Notes under the pieces: model-generated
What the model was told of the DNA's origin: nothing
What the model saw: the letters and a program-made list of their open reading frames with translations, nothing else
The model's database searches: none
Shown here: positions 32,925-44,017 of the stretch, in pieces
Numbering within the stretch: the first letter of the stretch is position 1
Layout of the letters: each line of letters starts with the position of its first letter
Made by a program: the position numbers and the translations under genes
NCBI GenBank assembly: GCA_035578175.1
Contig: JAQMRL010000001.1
Coordinates: forward strand, 437,481,639-437,545,638
Direction: 5' to 3'
From: Catonia carolina
Taxonomy: Eukaryota; Arthropoda; Insecta; Hemiptera; Achilidae
Length of the DNA: 64,000 nucleotides

Positions 32925-33865
32925 TTTTTACTTTCTCTTGCCTATATAAATATATAGGAAGGAAAGTATTGTTTTCATGTCGATTTTAAGAAATCAAGTT
33001 TTCACCGGATCTACACATTTTCAGACCCCCTGAACCCAAAAAACATGTTTTTAGCGATTGGTCTGTGTGTGTCTGTGTGTGTGAACAGAATATCTCAAGA
33101 ACCGAACATCGTACGAACTTGAAACTTGAAACTTAAGTTACATACTACTACCGGAGACGACACGAACATTTTCATCAAAATCGGTCAACCGGAAGTAGTA
33201 GTTTATTCGTATAATTTTTCACTTTTTTGCGATTTTCTCAAAAACTGGTCCTACGATTTTTTTAAATGGCTTGGTTTACTAAGTTTTTTATGCTCTACAA
33301 GATAGGGTAGGCGCCATGCTTACTGAAATTCTTGGTGAGGCTGTTTTCACGTAAAAAATTGTTTTTTAAGATTGCGGCTTTCATATGCATTTTAGCGCAA
33401 AACTTTTCATAATAAAAAATGTAGAGAATTAAAAACCTACAACTTTTAGTCCAAACGTTTTTTTTTTTTGTAGCTATAACGTTTAGTTTAGCGGTAATTA
33501 GCAATTTTCTGTTTTTTTCTCACGAAAACGTGTGAAAAATCTATTTTCTTTAAGATTTCGGCCTTAGTATGCATTTCACGGCAAAAGTGTACATAATTAA
33601 ATTTATAGGAAATTAAAAGATCTACAACTTTTATTTAGAGCATTTTTCTCTACAGAGTCTAGTTTAGCGTTAAAGAGTGATTTTCCGTATTTCAAAGTCA
33701 AACTAAGGTTGATTTTCATTCTGCGTTTTTCACTCATGATTAAAATTATGTTGAGTTTTTTGAAGTTAGTTTTTTGGTTTAAATCGAATGTTTTATTACC
33801 TAGGTTACAATATTGTTCTTTATTTTCATTGGCAAGAGAAAGTCGCGTGAGTGTTTCACACCAGA
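32925..33865 (-). mobile_element. X element, full length, inverted
   Basis: TTTTTACTTTCTCTTGCC to GTGTTTCACACCAGA with a short TG tract (33062-33082). Older than the 9472 group, judging by scattered substitutions. Confidence 0.85.
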
Positions 33866-34015
33866 TTTTTTTTTTTTTAATGAATATGATCATTTTAGCA
33901 ATGATAAAGTACATCGTCTAGCGTTGAACTTGAAAAGGCTAAATTTTTGTATGATAGTGATCACACCATCGAACTCATAATATATGATGGTGTTAGCCAG
34001 GATTTACTCTCATTC

Positions 34016-34180
34016 GGCCGGCCTGTTGGCGTAGTGGTTAGCGCAACTGGCTTCTACGCCGGGGTCCCGGGTTCGATTCCCTGTCAGGTCTGGCAATTTT
34101 TCATCACTCAAGTTCATCTATCACCCTTCTCATCGTCTGCATTAGCAGTAATTGCAAAACAGTCGGACGTTAAAAAAATT
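34016..34180 (+). mobile_element. Family D-head SINE with the C/D shared tail
   Basis: Head GTTGGCGTAGTGGTTAGCG and GGTTCGATTCC box, tail CATCGTCTGCATTAGCAGTA. Flanked by ACTCTCATTC (34006-34015 and 34182-34191). Confidence 0.88.
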
Positions 34181-34238
34181 AACTCTCATTCTTATTTTCG
34201 TAAAATGTACAATTTGATTTTATATTTTATTTATTTTT

Positions 34239-34405
34239 TTTATTTTTTTATTGAGTGATGATGCCTACATAAGCCTTGGGCTTGTGCGTAGGTAATGATA
34301 TGTGGTGATTTTTCAGATGAAAAAAATGCCAGAACTGACCGGGAATCGAACCCGGGACCCAGGCATAGTAGCCAGTTGCGCTGACCACTACACTACGGGC
34401 CGGCC
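34239..34405 (-). mobile_element. Family D tRNA-like SINE
   Basis: Same as the copy at 12842, with head and tail complete. It lies 60 bases from a D-head SINE in the opposite orientation. Confidence 0.87.
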
Positions 34406-34499
34406 TTTAGCTTTTTATTTATTTGTATTTATTTTATTATTTAACTGTTTCTTAAAATCAATGATGTACAAATTCTTGAAACTGGTTTATAAATAAAAT

Positions 34500-34895
34500 A
34501 AAACAGTGTATGAAGTCGTGGAACCGATTATCAGTCTAATGAAAAAGCGCAGAATTTCTTATTTCTTTCACATATTAAGAATGCCAGAGAATAGGTTATT
34601 AAAACAACTTATAACCAGAGGAATCAGTGTGAAATCTGGTGGAAGATACATCTCAGCAATTAAAGAGGATCTTGACGAAGTTGGACTGAGGATTGAAGAT
34701 GCGACAAATAAACCAAAGATAAGGGCATTTCTAAATGCAAAATGTTTTAATGTGGACAAGGTGGCTAGAGTTTTGCAGGTAACTGACGAACAACGAAAAG
34801 CAAGATCTGAAAACATAAGGAGGTATTGGCAAAAGCAGCGAGCCAATGAAGTAGAGGTTAAAATAATATCAAATTTCGCTATTTCGGAATTTCAA
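34500..34895 (+). pseudogene. LINE ORF2 C-terminal fragment
   Basis: An open frame of 130 codons (34506-34895) without a start of its own. It begins with the motif KKRRISYFFHILRMPENRLL, the conserved C-terminal helix (family pattern KRRLxFxGHxxRM) found after the thumb of many insect non-LTR reverse transcriptases. It continues to a basic tail, SENIRRYWQKQRANE. It sits between a family-D SINE and another LINE fragment and has no visible catalytic motif. The unbroken frame suggests fairly recent insertion. Confidence 0.7.
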
Positions 34896-34980
34896 TAATT
34901 CGGAACGTCGTCCCTCAAAAGAGTCCATATTGCTTATTTTTCCTAGTCTTTACTTATTTGTTTTATTAAAATATTTTAAT

Positions 34981-35869
34981 AAAATTGGAGAACTCCAATT
35001 CTGAAGAAGTAATTATTAATAGCGGAGTATGACAAGGGTGTGGTCTATCACCCACTTTGTTTAATAATTATTCGGATGACGTGATCAGAAGATGGAAGTC
35101 TCAAATACACACTGATATTCTCATAGGAGAAGATAGAGTTGTAAACTACCTATTATTTGCCGATGACCTGATAGTGCTACAGGAGAATGAGGATGACCAG
35201 CAGAGAGCACTTTTCATGCTGAACAAACTCTGCAAAGAAAATAAGTTGACAGTTTCGACTAAGAAGACAAAGGTAATGGCATTTAGGGGGAAGGAGCCAG
35301 TCAGAAGTAAAATTGTTATAGATAATAATATATTGGAACAGATCTCCCACTTTCAGTATCTAGGTTGCAACATTAATACCAACAGGATAAAGATACTTAC
35401 AATAAGATGCACCGATTTCAGCAAATATGCGGAACTATCCACCGCACTTTAAAAAAATAGCACCAGCAAAAACACGAACGTGAGATTTTATAAAACATTA
35501 GCGGTGCCGACTCTACTCTATGGCAGTGAAACTTGGGTGCGCTATCAAAGCTAGATGAGAGTAGATTGCAAGCATCTAAAATGAAATTTCTTCGACATAG
35601 ATATGGGTGTAGTAGAGAAGATCGTTACAGGAATACCGAGAAAAGGAAAGAACTCAACATCTTCTCTATAAACAACAAGGTATCCCAGAACAGAATGCAG
35701 TGGTTAGAGCATGTAAACAGAATTCGGGAGGATATGATACCTAAGCAGACACAGGACTATAAGTCGGAGGGCAGGAGAGAACGAGGACGCCCGAGAAAGA
35801 GATGGGCAGATTTGAGAGGTTCAGAACAGGCAGAGATGCATAATCCTTGAAAGGCAGAAAAAGAAGAAG
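34981..35869 (+). mobile_element. 5'-truncated non-LTR retrotransposon (RT C-terminal half)
   Basis: Bounded by a 13-bp duplication AAAATATTTTAAT (34968-34980 and 35870-35882). It encodes the second half of an endonuclease-reverse transcriptase: at about 35025 a frame with an internal stop gives QGCGLSPTLFN, then 35057-35452 contains LLFADDLIVLQE (the catalytic ADD box) and FQYLGCNINT. After a frameshift it continues with TLLYGSETWV and, at 35533-35850, a stretch ending GRPRKRWADLRG. Frameshifts and stops make it dead. The whole length is diagnostic of a LINE that stopped reverse transcription early. Confidence 0.88.
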
Positions 35870-36044
35870 AAAATATTTTAATTTAATTTTACTCACTTTT
35901 TGCGCATTTTGGAACATCATACAGTATAAAAAGTTACAAATTTATAATGACTGAAAATATGAAATTAGTAAAAATTTAGCTTTTATTGAAAAGAAATAGT
36001 GCGACGAGATATCTTACTACAGCATTCTAAACGTTACAAGATGG

Positions 36045-36200
36045 TTAACTCGAGGTGTAGCGATCAGTGCGATTGGTTTTAGGCCACGATTTGATTTACA
36101 GTTAAATCTGACATATATTTTTATCTATCACCCTTTATTGTTTGCATTAGCAGTAATTTACAAAGCAGTTTAGAAGTAAAACCAAAAAAGAAACAACCTT
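36045..36200 (+). mobile_element. Decayed D-head SINE
   Basis: AGGTGTAGCGATCAGTGCGA to TTTGCATTAGCAGTAATTTA. Most head differences are C-to-T or G-to-A, as expected from methylation-driven decay. Confidence 0.55.
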
Positions 36201-36257
36201 ACAAGGTTTTTCACAAGAATAAAATATTGTATTCAATTTTTCCCGTAAGTAAAACCA

Positions 36258-36652
36258 CTGCCCATAACAGAGAGGTGGAGTGTCAGATTATTTACACTCA
36301 ATCTGTTTGTTGCAGGGCTAAAATAAATAGTTCTGTTTCTTATCACATGGTCAGCCAATTATATGACTGAATCATTTAAGAACAGAAGAGGCAGAGGTGT
36401 AAAAGACACTAATCAGAGTTATCGTTTCTAAAAGTAATTAATTTCATTGTACAGCCAGACCCTGTGGTGAATGAAGTGAAGGTGTCATTTGCAGAGTGGA
36501 AAATATGTGCTTTCAGAGGGCCCGGCATGCTGATAAGTGTAATTTTCCACTCAGTGAGGAAGGCAATTGTAAACCACCTCACTCCTCGTTGTACTTAGTA
36601 AAACCTCTACAGGTTCAAACCAGCCTTTCGGCTGATGACCTAAACATCAACA
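36258..36652 (+). mobile_element. Family A element, with duplication
   Basis: Flanked by TAAAACCA(CTG) at 36250-36260 and 36653-36663. Complete. Confidence 0.9.
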
Positions 36653-37256
36653 TAAAACCACTGAAAAGAGAAATCGTAATAAAATTAACTGTCTGAAATT
36701 AAAAAATATGATTTTTCAGCAAAGAAAAAATATGCAACATTAAATTGCTAATAATAAAAATAATGTTACATATTACACAGATACGGTAAAAAATTGTGTG
36801 GTTAAATTAATTAAAAAAATGTAAAGGTCTAGTTCATTTCATGCACTTATTAACAAGTAAAGCGTTTCAATTATTTTATGTAATTTAAAAATAAATTTAT
36901 TAAGGCTATGAAATTGAAATAACTAAATTTAAAATTGCATAACTGTTGAGTGGCAGTAGGTCGATCTGATCCGATGCATCAGCCTTATAAATAAACAGCA
37001 GTTGCTTGATAAAGGTCACCTAATCCTTGTCATGTTTATTATTAAATTGGTTTACTGTACTTGATATTATGTATTTGGGTATAAATTTGTATTGTATTGT
37101 ATTGTACGTAATTGAAATTGTAATACAAACTGGTACTTCACCTTTAGTAATCGATTCAATAAAATAATAAATATGTGTTCGTGTAATACTTTTTTTTTTA
37201 ATTCCTAGTATGTGTACGTTGCAACCTGTTCAATTCAGAACAATAAGCAACCCCAT

Positions 37257-37650
37257 AACTGCCCATAACATTCAGGTGGAGTGTCAAATTATTTACACTC
37301 AATCTGTTTGTTGCAGGGCTAAAATAAATAATTCTGTTTCTTATCACATGGTCAGCCAATTAAATGACTGAATCATTTAGGAACAGAAGAGGTATAGGTG
37401 TAAAAGACTCTAATCAGAGTTATCTCCTCTGAAGGTAATGAATTTCATTGTACAGCGAGACCCTGTGGTGAATGAAGTAAAAGTGTCATTGTTAGAGTGA
37501 AAAATATGTGCTTTTCAAAGGGCTCGGCATGCTTATAAGCATACTTTTCCATTCAGTGAGGAAGTCAATGGTAAACCACCTCATACCTCGTTTTACTTAG
37601 TAAAACCTCTACAGGTTCAAACCAGCTTTTCAGCTGATGACCTTAACAAC
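37257..37650 (+). mobile_element. Family A element inside a family-B SINE
   Basis: Flanked by AAGCAACCCCAT (37245-37256 and 37651-37662), a part of B. Confidence 0.93.
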
Positions 37651-37836
37651 AAGCAACCCCATGACCCAATGAGATGAGGATGGTATGTATGACGTGTAAA
37701 TGAGGTGTAGTTTTGTACAGACTCAGGCCGACAATTCCTGAGAGAGTATGGTTAATTGAACTCCCAACCATCAAAGTACACCGGTAACCACTGTCTAGCA
37801 TTCAAATCCGTATAAAAGTAACTATCTTTACTAGGA

Positions 37837-39351
37837 GGCGAAGCAAGTCAGTGATCGGCTGGCTTGCATGTGCCGAAGCATCACGTCCAAGAGAGCACAC
37901 CTGCTCCCTTACTTTCTGTAGCAGTTTTTCGTGCCCGTGCCTCTGGAAACTCCTCGGCTTTTTATGGCTACTTTTCAGCCACGCAGTGGTCTTGCCGAGG
38001 TGAGCTGAGATGCTGGGCTTCAGTCTGTATGTCTATCCCTATCCTTGTCCTCGGCATCTAGCACTTTTTCTATCCGTGCTAGAGGCAACTTCTCCTACTT
38101 TAGCTTTTGCCCAACCCAAGTGGTGTTAGTCGTACCGTGCCCAAGGGTGGATGGCACTGGGGCTTTTAATCAGTGTCTTAACGGTGCCTGTAGGATACCT
38201 GGCTCCTCCTACAGTATGGTGCCTTACCTCTGTACGCGGGGCTATGCAGGGGCGGACCTATTATCTCCCTAGCTGCAAGGGGGGACCAGATGGTACCCAT
38301 TTCATTTGAAATTATGAAAAACAGCTATGGATGCTGTGACTCTGGAAGGAGTGGATTTAAACTACTCCCCTGAGTTAGAGTATCTGGGGGCTGTCATGGA
38401 TGGTGGCCTAACCTGGTAAGGCCACAGGTCCAGGACTGTGGAGAAGGCTATAAAGGCCTTATGGATATGTGAGAGTCTGCTGGGAGGACTCCGGGGCTTG
38501 GGCCTCGTATGGTGGAATGGGCTTATGTGGGCATCATTCTGCCAATGGTCACGTACGAAGTTGCTGTATGGTGGCCAACAACAGATCTAGGACGGCGCAG
38601 GATCGGCTGAGGAGCTATAGAGACTGGCCTGCCTAGGGATATGTGGTGCAATGTGCACTGGTCCAACGGCCGCTATGGAGGCGATGGTTGATTTGCCTCC
38701 TTTTCATGTGCAAGTGAGGGGAGAGGCGATTGGAACTGCCTTGAGGCTGGAGGACGGGATCGGCGTCCCATCAGTGGAGATGGGCCACACTGAGATCTTC
38801 AAGGTTTGAAGGGATGGGTGTGGTATGTGGTCCTTGGGACCGTATGAGCAGATCATACAAATTCTCCGACACACTGAGGATGAAAATTTTTGATCGTCAG
38901 GAGTGGGCGGAGGGTAGGCCGGTGAGGCCGGAAGGGGCTACCTTTTGGTATATTGAAGGCCCTGTGATGAGTGGAAGAGCGGGATTGGGGGCCTGGGGGT
39001 CCGGAGGAATGACTTCCCTGGCCCTTGGGTGTAACATGACCGTCTTCCAAGATGAAATATGGGCCATGGAGGTCTGTGCGGAGAGGCGTATTGTAAGGCG
39101 CCTCAGTGGGTCGCACATTTATATTTTTGCAGTTGCATTGTGGGTGGCTGCAAAGGTATAGCACTGTTGGGTGGGAATGTGTTAACACCTGCTCAGGTAA
39201 GTGCATTAAATCCTAGGCAGACCCTGCGCTTTATCGAAGGTGCGGGCCTTGCATAAACTAGGAATGGGGGCAATCACAAAAGATCTTTTAGGTCGCGGTG
39301 AGGAGGGGCTGGAGAAGCCCGAACGCCCTTGTTATAATGAATGAATGAATG
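37837..39351 (+). mobile_element. Short R1/I-type non-LTR element in a family-B SINE
   Basis: Flanked by a 17-bp duplication AACTATCTTTACTAGGA (37820-37836 and 39352-39368) that also splits a family-B SINE, so both borders are exact. The 3' end is a (GAAT)n tail (39336-39351) rather than poly-A. The last kilobase codes for the end of ORF2. The first 480 bases (37837-38310) are GC-richer, with no coding match I recognise, and may be 5' leader. If so this is an internally deleted 1.5-kb element rather than a simply 5'-truncated one. Confidence 0.8.
38316..39290 (+). pseudogene. R1/I-clade ORF2 C-terminus with RNase H remnant
   Basis: Reverse transcriptase thumb and RNase H region of a non-LTR retrotransposon, in several frames. 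From 38325: LEYLGAVMDGGLTW, a stop, then a stretch ending KALWICESLLGGLRGLG. After a frameshift: PRMVEWAYVGIILPMVTYEV. Then LACLGICGAMCTGPTAAMEA, the R1/I-type motif (family pattern LGITGAMRTTPTAALE). From 38814 a 115-codon frame holds TFWYIEGPVMSGRAGLGAWG and FQDEIWAMEVCAE, matching an RNase H fold with its catalytic Glu position. Premature stops and frameshifts make it non-functional. Confidence 0.8.
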
Positions 39352-39684
39352 AACTATCTTTACTAGGATTTGAACCAGGAACCTTCGTCTCCGAAAATCA
39401 GCTGATAAACAGCTGATTTTGGCGACGACTTTACAGTATTCAGATGAACTAAAGTCCTCTAGCTGTGGCAGTGAGAGAATGCATAACGCTCTCATTCGCA
39501 CATGCCATACGCACCATTTCAATAACATTGTATAATTTTACTCATTGTTGTGAACAAGCGTTTATGCACGCAGTAAACTAACAACCAAGATAACGACTGT
39601 AGTATGTTTTCAGATATTGATTATAACGGTAAAGACCTTTGGGCGCATGCGTAGTTATGCCACATATCTCCCTCTCACTCGCTC

Positions 39685-39686
<2 letters not shown>

Positions 39687-39716
<30 letters not shown>
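39687..39716. repeat. (CT)n microsatellite
   Basis: About 15 units at the 3' side of the minus-strand LINE piece. Confidence 0.95.
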
Positions 39717-39717
<1 letters not shown>

Positions 39718-39972
39718 GTTAACAGCCATAAGGCTGGTTGGCAGCTGCTCTCCATGCTCCTCGGTCATCTGCTTTCCGCTTCAACTCGCAATATGAAGCA
39801 CATCCCATGTCCTCCAGTAACTGCTTCATGTACTCCAATCTGGGTCTTCCCCGCAAATTTCTCCCCTCCACAACTCCTTCGATTATTCTTTTCAACATAC
39901 TGTCATGTCGGAGTATGTGGCCTATCAGCTGGGCTCTTCTCTGTCTGATTAATTCATCTGATATCTGTACCT
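39718..39972 (-). pseudogene. LINE C-terminus with 3' hairpin (GHILRH type)
   Basis: The minus strand reads ELIRQRRAQLIGHILRHDSM, then a stretch ending RNLRGRPRLEYMKQLLEDMG, then a Cys-containing region ending DRGAWRAAANQ. This is the C-terminus of an insect endonuclease-reverse transcriptase. Its 3' end (39718-39741, minus) folds as CAGCC-TTAT-GGCTG, the same hairpin as in the tail of family A. The element then runs into a (CT)n tract (39687-39716), read as (GA)n on its own strand. It is a 5'-truncated copy. Confidence 0.8.
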
Positions 39973-39976
39973 CTAG

Positions 39977-39998
39977 TTCTAGACCAACCCGGTGGATC
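39977..39998 (-). mobile_element. Family B head fragment
   Basis: TTCTAGACCAACCCGGTGG only. Confidence 0.5.
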
Positions 39999-40202
39999 TG
40001 TCAATAATCATCTAAATTAAATTAATTTTTGTTAGTTCTAGTTATGAATCAGATTCAATAAACCCTTGATAACCGTGTTTCATTTATTCGAAAATTGTGT
40101 ATTAATACCCTTTCTAGCATCCGCTATTCGGTTATTCACAATTTTTTTGTAAACATTTACGTACATTTACCACTTCATTAAACATTGAAAAGATATTTAC
40201 AC

Positions 40203-40690
40203 TTTTTTTTGTCATCAGTCTCTCGACTGGTTTGATGCAGTTCTCCAACCTGTTCTATCTTGCGCAAGTCGTTTCATATCTACAAACCTGTAACACCCTA
40301 CATTTTTTGTTTTTGCTTTATATATTCTAATCTTTGCCTCCCTCTACAATTTACTCCCTCAATATTACCCTTAATTATTGATATACCAATACCTGGATGT
40401 CTTAAGATATGCCCCACAAGCCTATCCCTTCTTTTGGTAAGATGCTTCCATATACTTCTTTTTTCATCCACTCGCCTAAGAACCTCTAAATTACTTATTT
40501 TGTCCACCCACCTAATCTTTAACATTTACCTATAACACCACATTTCAAAAGTTTCTATCCTCTTCTATTCTACAGCCCCTATCACCCACGTTTCACTTCC
40601 GTATAATTCTAAACTCCAAACATAATGTATTAAGAAATTTTTCCTTATCTGTATATTTCCACTAACATACCGAATAGGAGGTGATTATTT
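40203..40690 (-). mobile_element. 5'-truncated LINE with poly-A and 3' hairpin (GHILRH type)
   Basis: On the minus strand, from 40690 down: LYGSETWVIGAVE, a stop, FEMWCYR, a stop, MLKIRWVDKISNLEVLRRVD, KHLTKRRDRLVGHILRHPGI and GVNCRGRQRLEYIKQ, then a degenerate C-terminus. The order and motifs are those of an insect non-LTR reverse transcriptase C-terminus, related to the piece at 39718. The 3' UTR (40211-40235) holds TCAAACCAGTC-GAGA-GACTGATGAC followed by a poly-A run (T tract at 40203-40210). The hairpin matches family A with a compensating pair change. Stops make it dead. Confidence 0.82.
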
Positions 40691-41404
40691 CGAAATAAAT
40701 TAAAAATATACAATATAAAATTAGAAGTAACGTTTTATTTTTACTTGTATTATATTATTACAACAATTTTGAGTGGGCCATGCGTGTTGTTACAAACAAT
40801 TTAAATAATACTAGTAAATTAAACCTTGAATTTGAGCCCACAAGAGTGAACTACAACCACACAGGATTAAAAAAAAACATAACATTATATCTTAATATGC
40901 AGATGCATATAACTGAGTAAGCGTGTGCGTGCGTGTGTGTATTAAGTATTATTGTTATTAAAACCTACATCAGTATTATGATTTTATTGTAATATAGACA
41001 TATAATTCTATAATAATAATAATATAAATTGAAATAATAAATCCAGCTCTAGTCGTAAATAAGTAGGCTACATAAAAGTTTTTACTTATGTTTATGCAAT
41101 TATATTAACTGCAATATAAAATTCATAAATCTGAGAATAAAAATTTTATTTCCATTGCAAATTTATAGTTAAGTTCTAATACATAATGGTTTGTTTTACA
41201 TGACAGGCCTACGTAATCTGTTATAATTTTACACGTTAGATTTCCTGTAAACAAGTGTTGTTTTTTATAGATTTAAAATAATTTGATACAATTTATTTCT
41301 TTTAGTTCTATTAAGTAAAATACTTTATAAACTTTATAATTCCCAAAATAGGTAAATAGTCTAATAAGGTGTAGATATCTATGATTATTTCCTTTGTAAT
41401 CTCT
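40691..41404. other. AT-rich, nothing recognised
   Basis: No frames or repeats supported. The same holds for 36664-37189 and 42544-43276. Confidence 0.5.
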
Positions 41405-41430
41405 ATGTTGTAGTTGTTTAGGTGATCAGC
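41405..41430 (-). mobile_element. Family A 3'-end fragment
   Basis: Only TGTAGTTGTTTAGGTGATCA and GCC remain, directly joined to the CTCTAGAG array. Confidence 0.5.
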
Positions 41431-41584
41431 CCCCTCGAGAGCAGCAGTCCCCCCTAGAGCACCCCCTCTAGAGCAACCCCCTCTAGAGCACCCCCTCTAG
41501 AGCAGCAGTCCCCCCTAGAGCACCCCATCTAGAGCAGCAGTCCCCCCCCTAGAACACCCCCTTCTAGAGCAGCCCCCTCTAGAG
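41431..41584. repeat. Minisatellite built on CTCTAGAG and CAGCAGTC
   Basis: Irregular units combine C runs with (C)TCTAGAG; four are followed by CAGCAGTC. The last unit leads into the hAT-like end at 41585. Confidence 0.75.
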
Positions 41585-41655
41585 CAGCAGTCTCAAACAA
41601 GCGGTCTGCAGGCCACATGTGGCCCGGTAACTGATGTTTTGCGGCCCGCAATGAA
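41585..41655 (+). mobile_element. hAT-like left end
   Basis: CAGCAGTCTCAAACAAGCGG, then GGCCACATGTGGCCCGG and GCGGCCCGCAATGAAT. This is the typical hAT start (CAGnnnTCnCAAAC then GC-rich palindromes). Preceded by CTCTAGAG, which fits the hAT 8-bp target pattern nTnnnnAn. Right end not found. Confidence 0.55.
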
Positions 41656-41728
41656 TAATTCTAATAATTTCAATGTTAATAATTATAGTTGTTATACTTA
41701 CTAAACAATAGTGAGCCTGAATCTGACT

Positions 41729-42510
41729 GTCTACCTGAATTCGGGGCACGCCCCAGACAACACAGAGCGTGCCCATAGAACTGCAGTTTAGCTACCCTAT
41801 CCTTGCCCGCTTTGAGGTAACGGGCGCTGGCTGTAGCACCTCCGTGTGCTATTCGTAGTACACGCTTGTGCGCAGAACATCCATGTCTGGTAGAGCCACG
41901 TGCAAAGCAATTAGCGGCGTAACGAGCTCGATGGTGACTCGTCCAACATTTACACGAGTACTGAGGGGAGTGGGGCGCCCTGCGGACGTGACCGCACCTA
42001 CTCATTTGGGTTGGCCTCTCAGGGGCTGGGGTTTACTAGATAGCTCTCCGGAGCCACTATGCTGCTTAAATTCCTCCGGAATGGGCGTGGCTGGCGGAGG
42101 GGATGTCCGGCAATGGATAGGCAAAAACGCATGTTCCTAATGAACCGGGGGCACGCCCAAGACTACACAGAGCGTGCCCATAGAACTGCAGTTTAGCTAC
42201 CCAATCCTCACCTGCTTTGAGGTAACGGGCGCTGGCTGTAGCACCTCCGTGTGCTATTCGTAGTACATCCATGTGTGGTAGAGCCACGTGCAAAGCATTT
42301 AGCTGCGTAACGAGCTCGACGGTGACTCGTCCAACATTTACACGAGTACTGAGGGGAGTGACCGCACCCACTCAGTTGGGTTGTCCTCTCAGGGGTGTGG
42401 GTTCCTAGGTAGCGCTTCGGAGCCACTAGGCTGCTTAAATTTCTTCGGAATAGGCGTAGCTGGCGGAGGGTTGTCCAGAAATGGATAGATAAATACGCAT
42501 GTCTACCTGA
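41729..42510. repeat. GC-rich tandem repeat, two units of about 400 bp
   Basis: Unit 1 about 41733-42136, unit 2 about 42146-42510. Both contain GAGCGTGCCCATAGAACTGC, TTACACGAGTACTGAGGGGA and GGATAGGCAAAAACGCATG-like ends. Open frames on both strands are by-products. Far more GC-rich than its surroundings. Confidence 0.8.
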
Positions 42511-42543
42511 ATTGACAATGCAGTCTGTCAATTCAAGTAGACA
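42499..42543. repeat. Hairpin with about 18-bp stem
   Basis: TGTCTACCTGAATTGACA pairs with TGTCAATTCAAGTAGACA (one mismatch pair), loop ATGCAGTC. It closes the GC-rich tandem repeat. Confidence 0.75.
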
Positions 42544-43276
42544 GTCCGACAGTATTTCATGTACACATCTGATAACATGGATAGTAGCGCCCACCCCCGC
42601 ATTACCCAGTCTATTTTTCAAAATTTTTAATATTCTACCATAACATTGGCCAATCAATATTTTATGTTATTAACATATTTGTACTAAGTTTTTTACGCTG
42701 AATAAAACGATAGTTTGTCCGTGACGAACGATCGAGCGGTTACCGAGATAGCAATGGTTCAGAATATTTTTAATAAACTAAAATTTAAATACCGTACGAA
42801 TTTAAAATTTCGTACACGCTGTAAGCATATAATTTTTCATGTTGTGTTAAAGTTTCAAATTTTCCGGTCTAATAATTATCGAGTTACACGCCTCTAAATG
42901 CATGAAATTTGTTGCGGTAGCAAAAATACCGGGTTTTTTGTCTTCCAACCTCAATATGACAATTTTTAAACAAAATTAAAAATATAGGTTTATTGTAGGT
43001 CAACGCAGAATAAAATGAGCTAAATTTTGATGTAAAATGTGTTTAAATCCAACTCATAGTTTTGGAGATGCTTTGGGTTCAAACTCGGGTGTCTATGATT
43101 ATGAAACCGATAGTAGATCAAGATATTACAAAATGGAATCCAAAAATATAGATGGCAATATTTTTCAGTTTTTTGTATTAAACTCTTACAACAAGGTTTT
43201 GTTAATACAGATTATCTATACTAATACTGTATTATAAAGACAAAGCATGTTTTTTTGTGCAGGCTAATTTCCAAAA

Positions 43277-43545
43277 CTACTTTGTTTTTTTTAATTCCTA
43301 ATATGTGTACGTTGGAATCTGTTCAATTCAGAACAATAACTAATTCCATGACCCAATGAGATGAGGATGTTATGTATGACGTGTAAATGAGTTGTAGTCC
43401 TGCACAGACTCAGGCCGACCATTCCTGAGAGAGTATGATTAATAAAACCCCAACCATCAAAGTACACCGGTAACCACTGTCTAGCATTCAAATCCGTATA
43501 AAAGTAACTACCTTTACTAGGATTTGAACCAGGAACCTTCGTCTC
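43277..43545 (-). mobile_element. Family B SINE, head partly lost
   Basis: Tail and body intact; ends at GGAACCTTCGTCTCC, so the palindrome and A-box are missing. Confidence 0.82.
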
Positions 43546-44017
43546 CAAAACTACTAAACGGATTTTCATGAAATTTTGACAGCATATTCACATTTATATT
43601 TACAGCAACAATTTCTTTTAAAATTTTCGAAAATGATAACCCTAAGGGCCCTAATGTAGATTTTCATAAATATGTATGTGTGTGTGTGTACATGTGAGTA
43701 CATATTGCTGTTAAAGTAGATGAAGGAATTGATAAAGGTGAGAGACGTACGCAGGGGAAATTGTGAAAACGTCATTTGTGTGTGTGTGTGTTCTACTGTT
43801 GAAGACTAGCGAGGACATGCGTGGTGAAATTTATCAAAACTGTGTGTGTGAGTATACAGTCGATCTAGCAGTTACACAATTTCAGTTACATATTTATTTT
43901 AAAAAATTAATTAGTACACAAAATGTTTCGCGTGCAAAGCTGCGCGGGTCATGCTACTATAAAATATATTCAGTAACAAGTTGCACAAATAATAAATCCA
44001 AACAAAATATCTTTCTG

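Larger units (their letters stand above)
37190..39433 (-). mobile_element. Family B SINE interrupted twice
   Basis: The A element (37257-37650) and the R1/I element (37837-39351) both sit in this one B copy. The last part (39352-39433) carries the palindrome and head. Confidence 0.88.

Noticed and set aside
41431..41584. CRISPR-like array
   Set aside because: Units are irregular, the spacers are C runs, and the genome is eukaryotic.
42208..42657. 150-codon minus-strand frame in the GC-rich repeat
   Set aside because: GC-rich sequence gives open frames in several phases; the frame is not conserved between the two tandem units.
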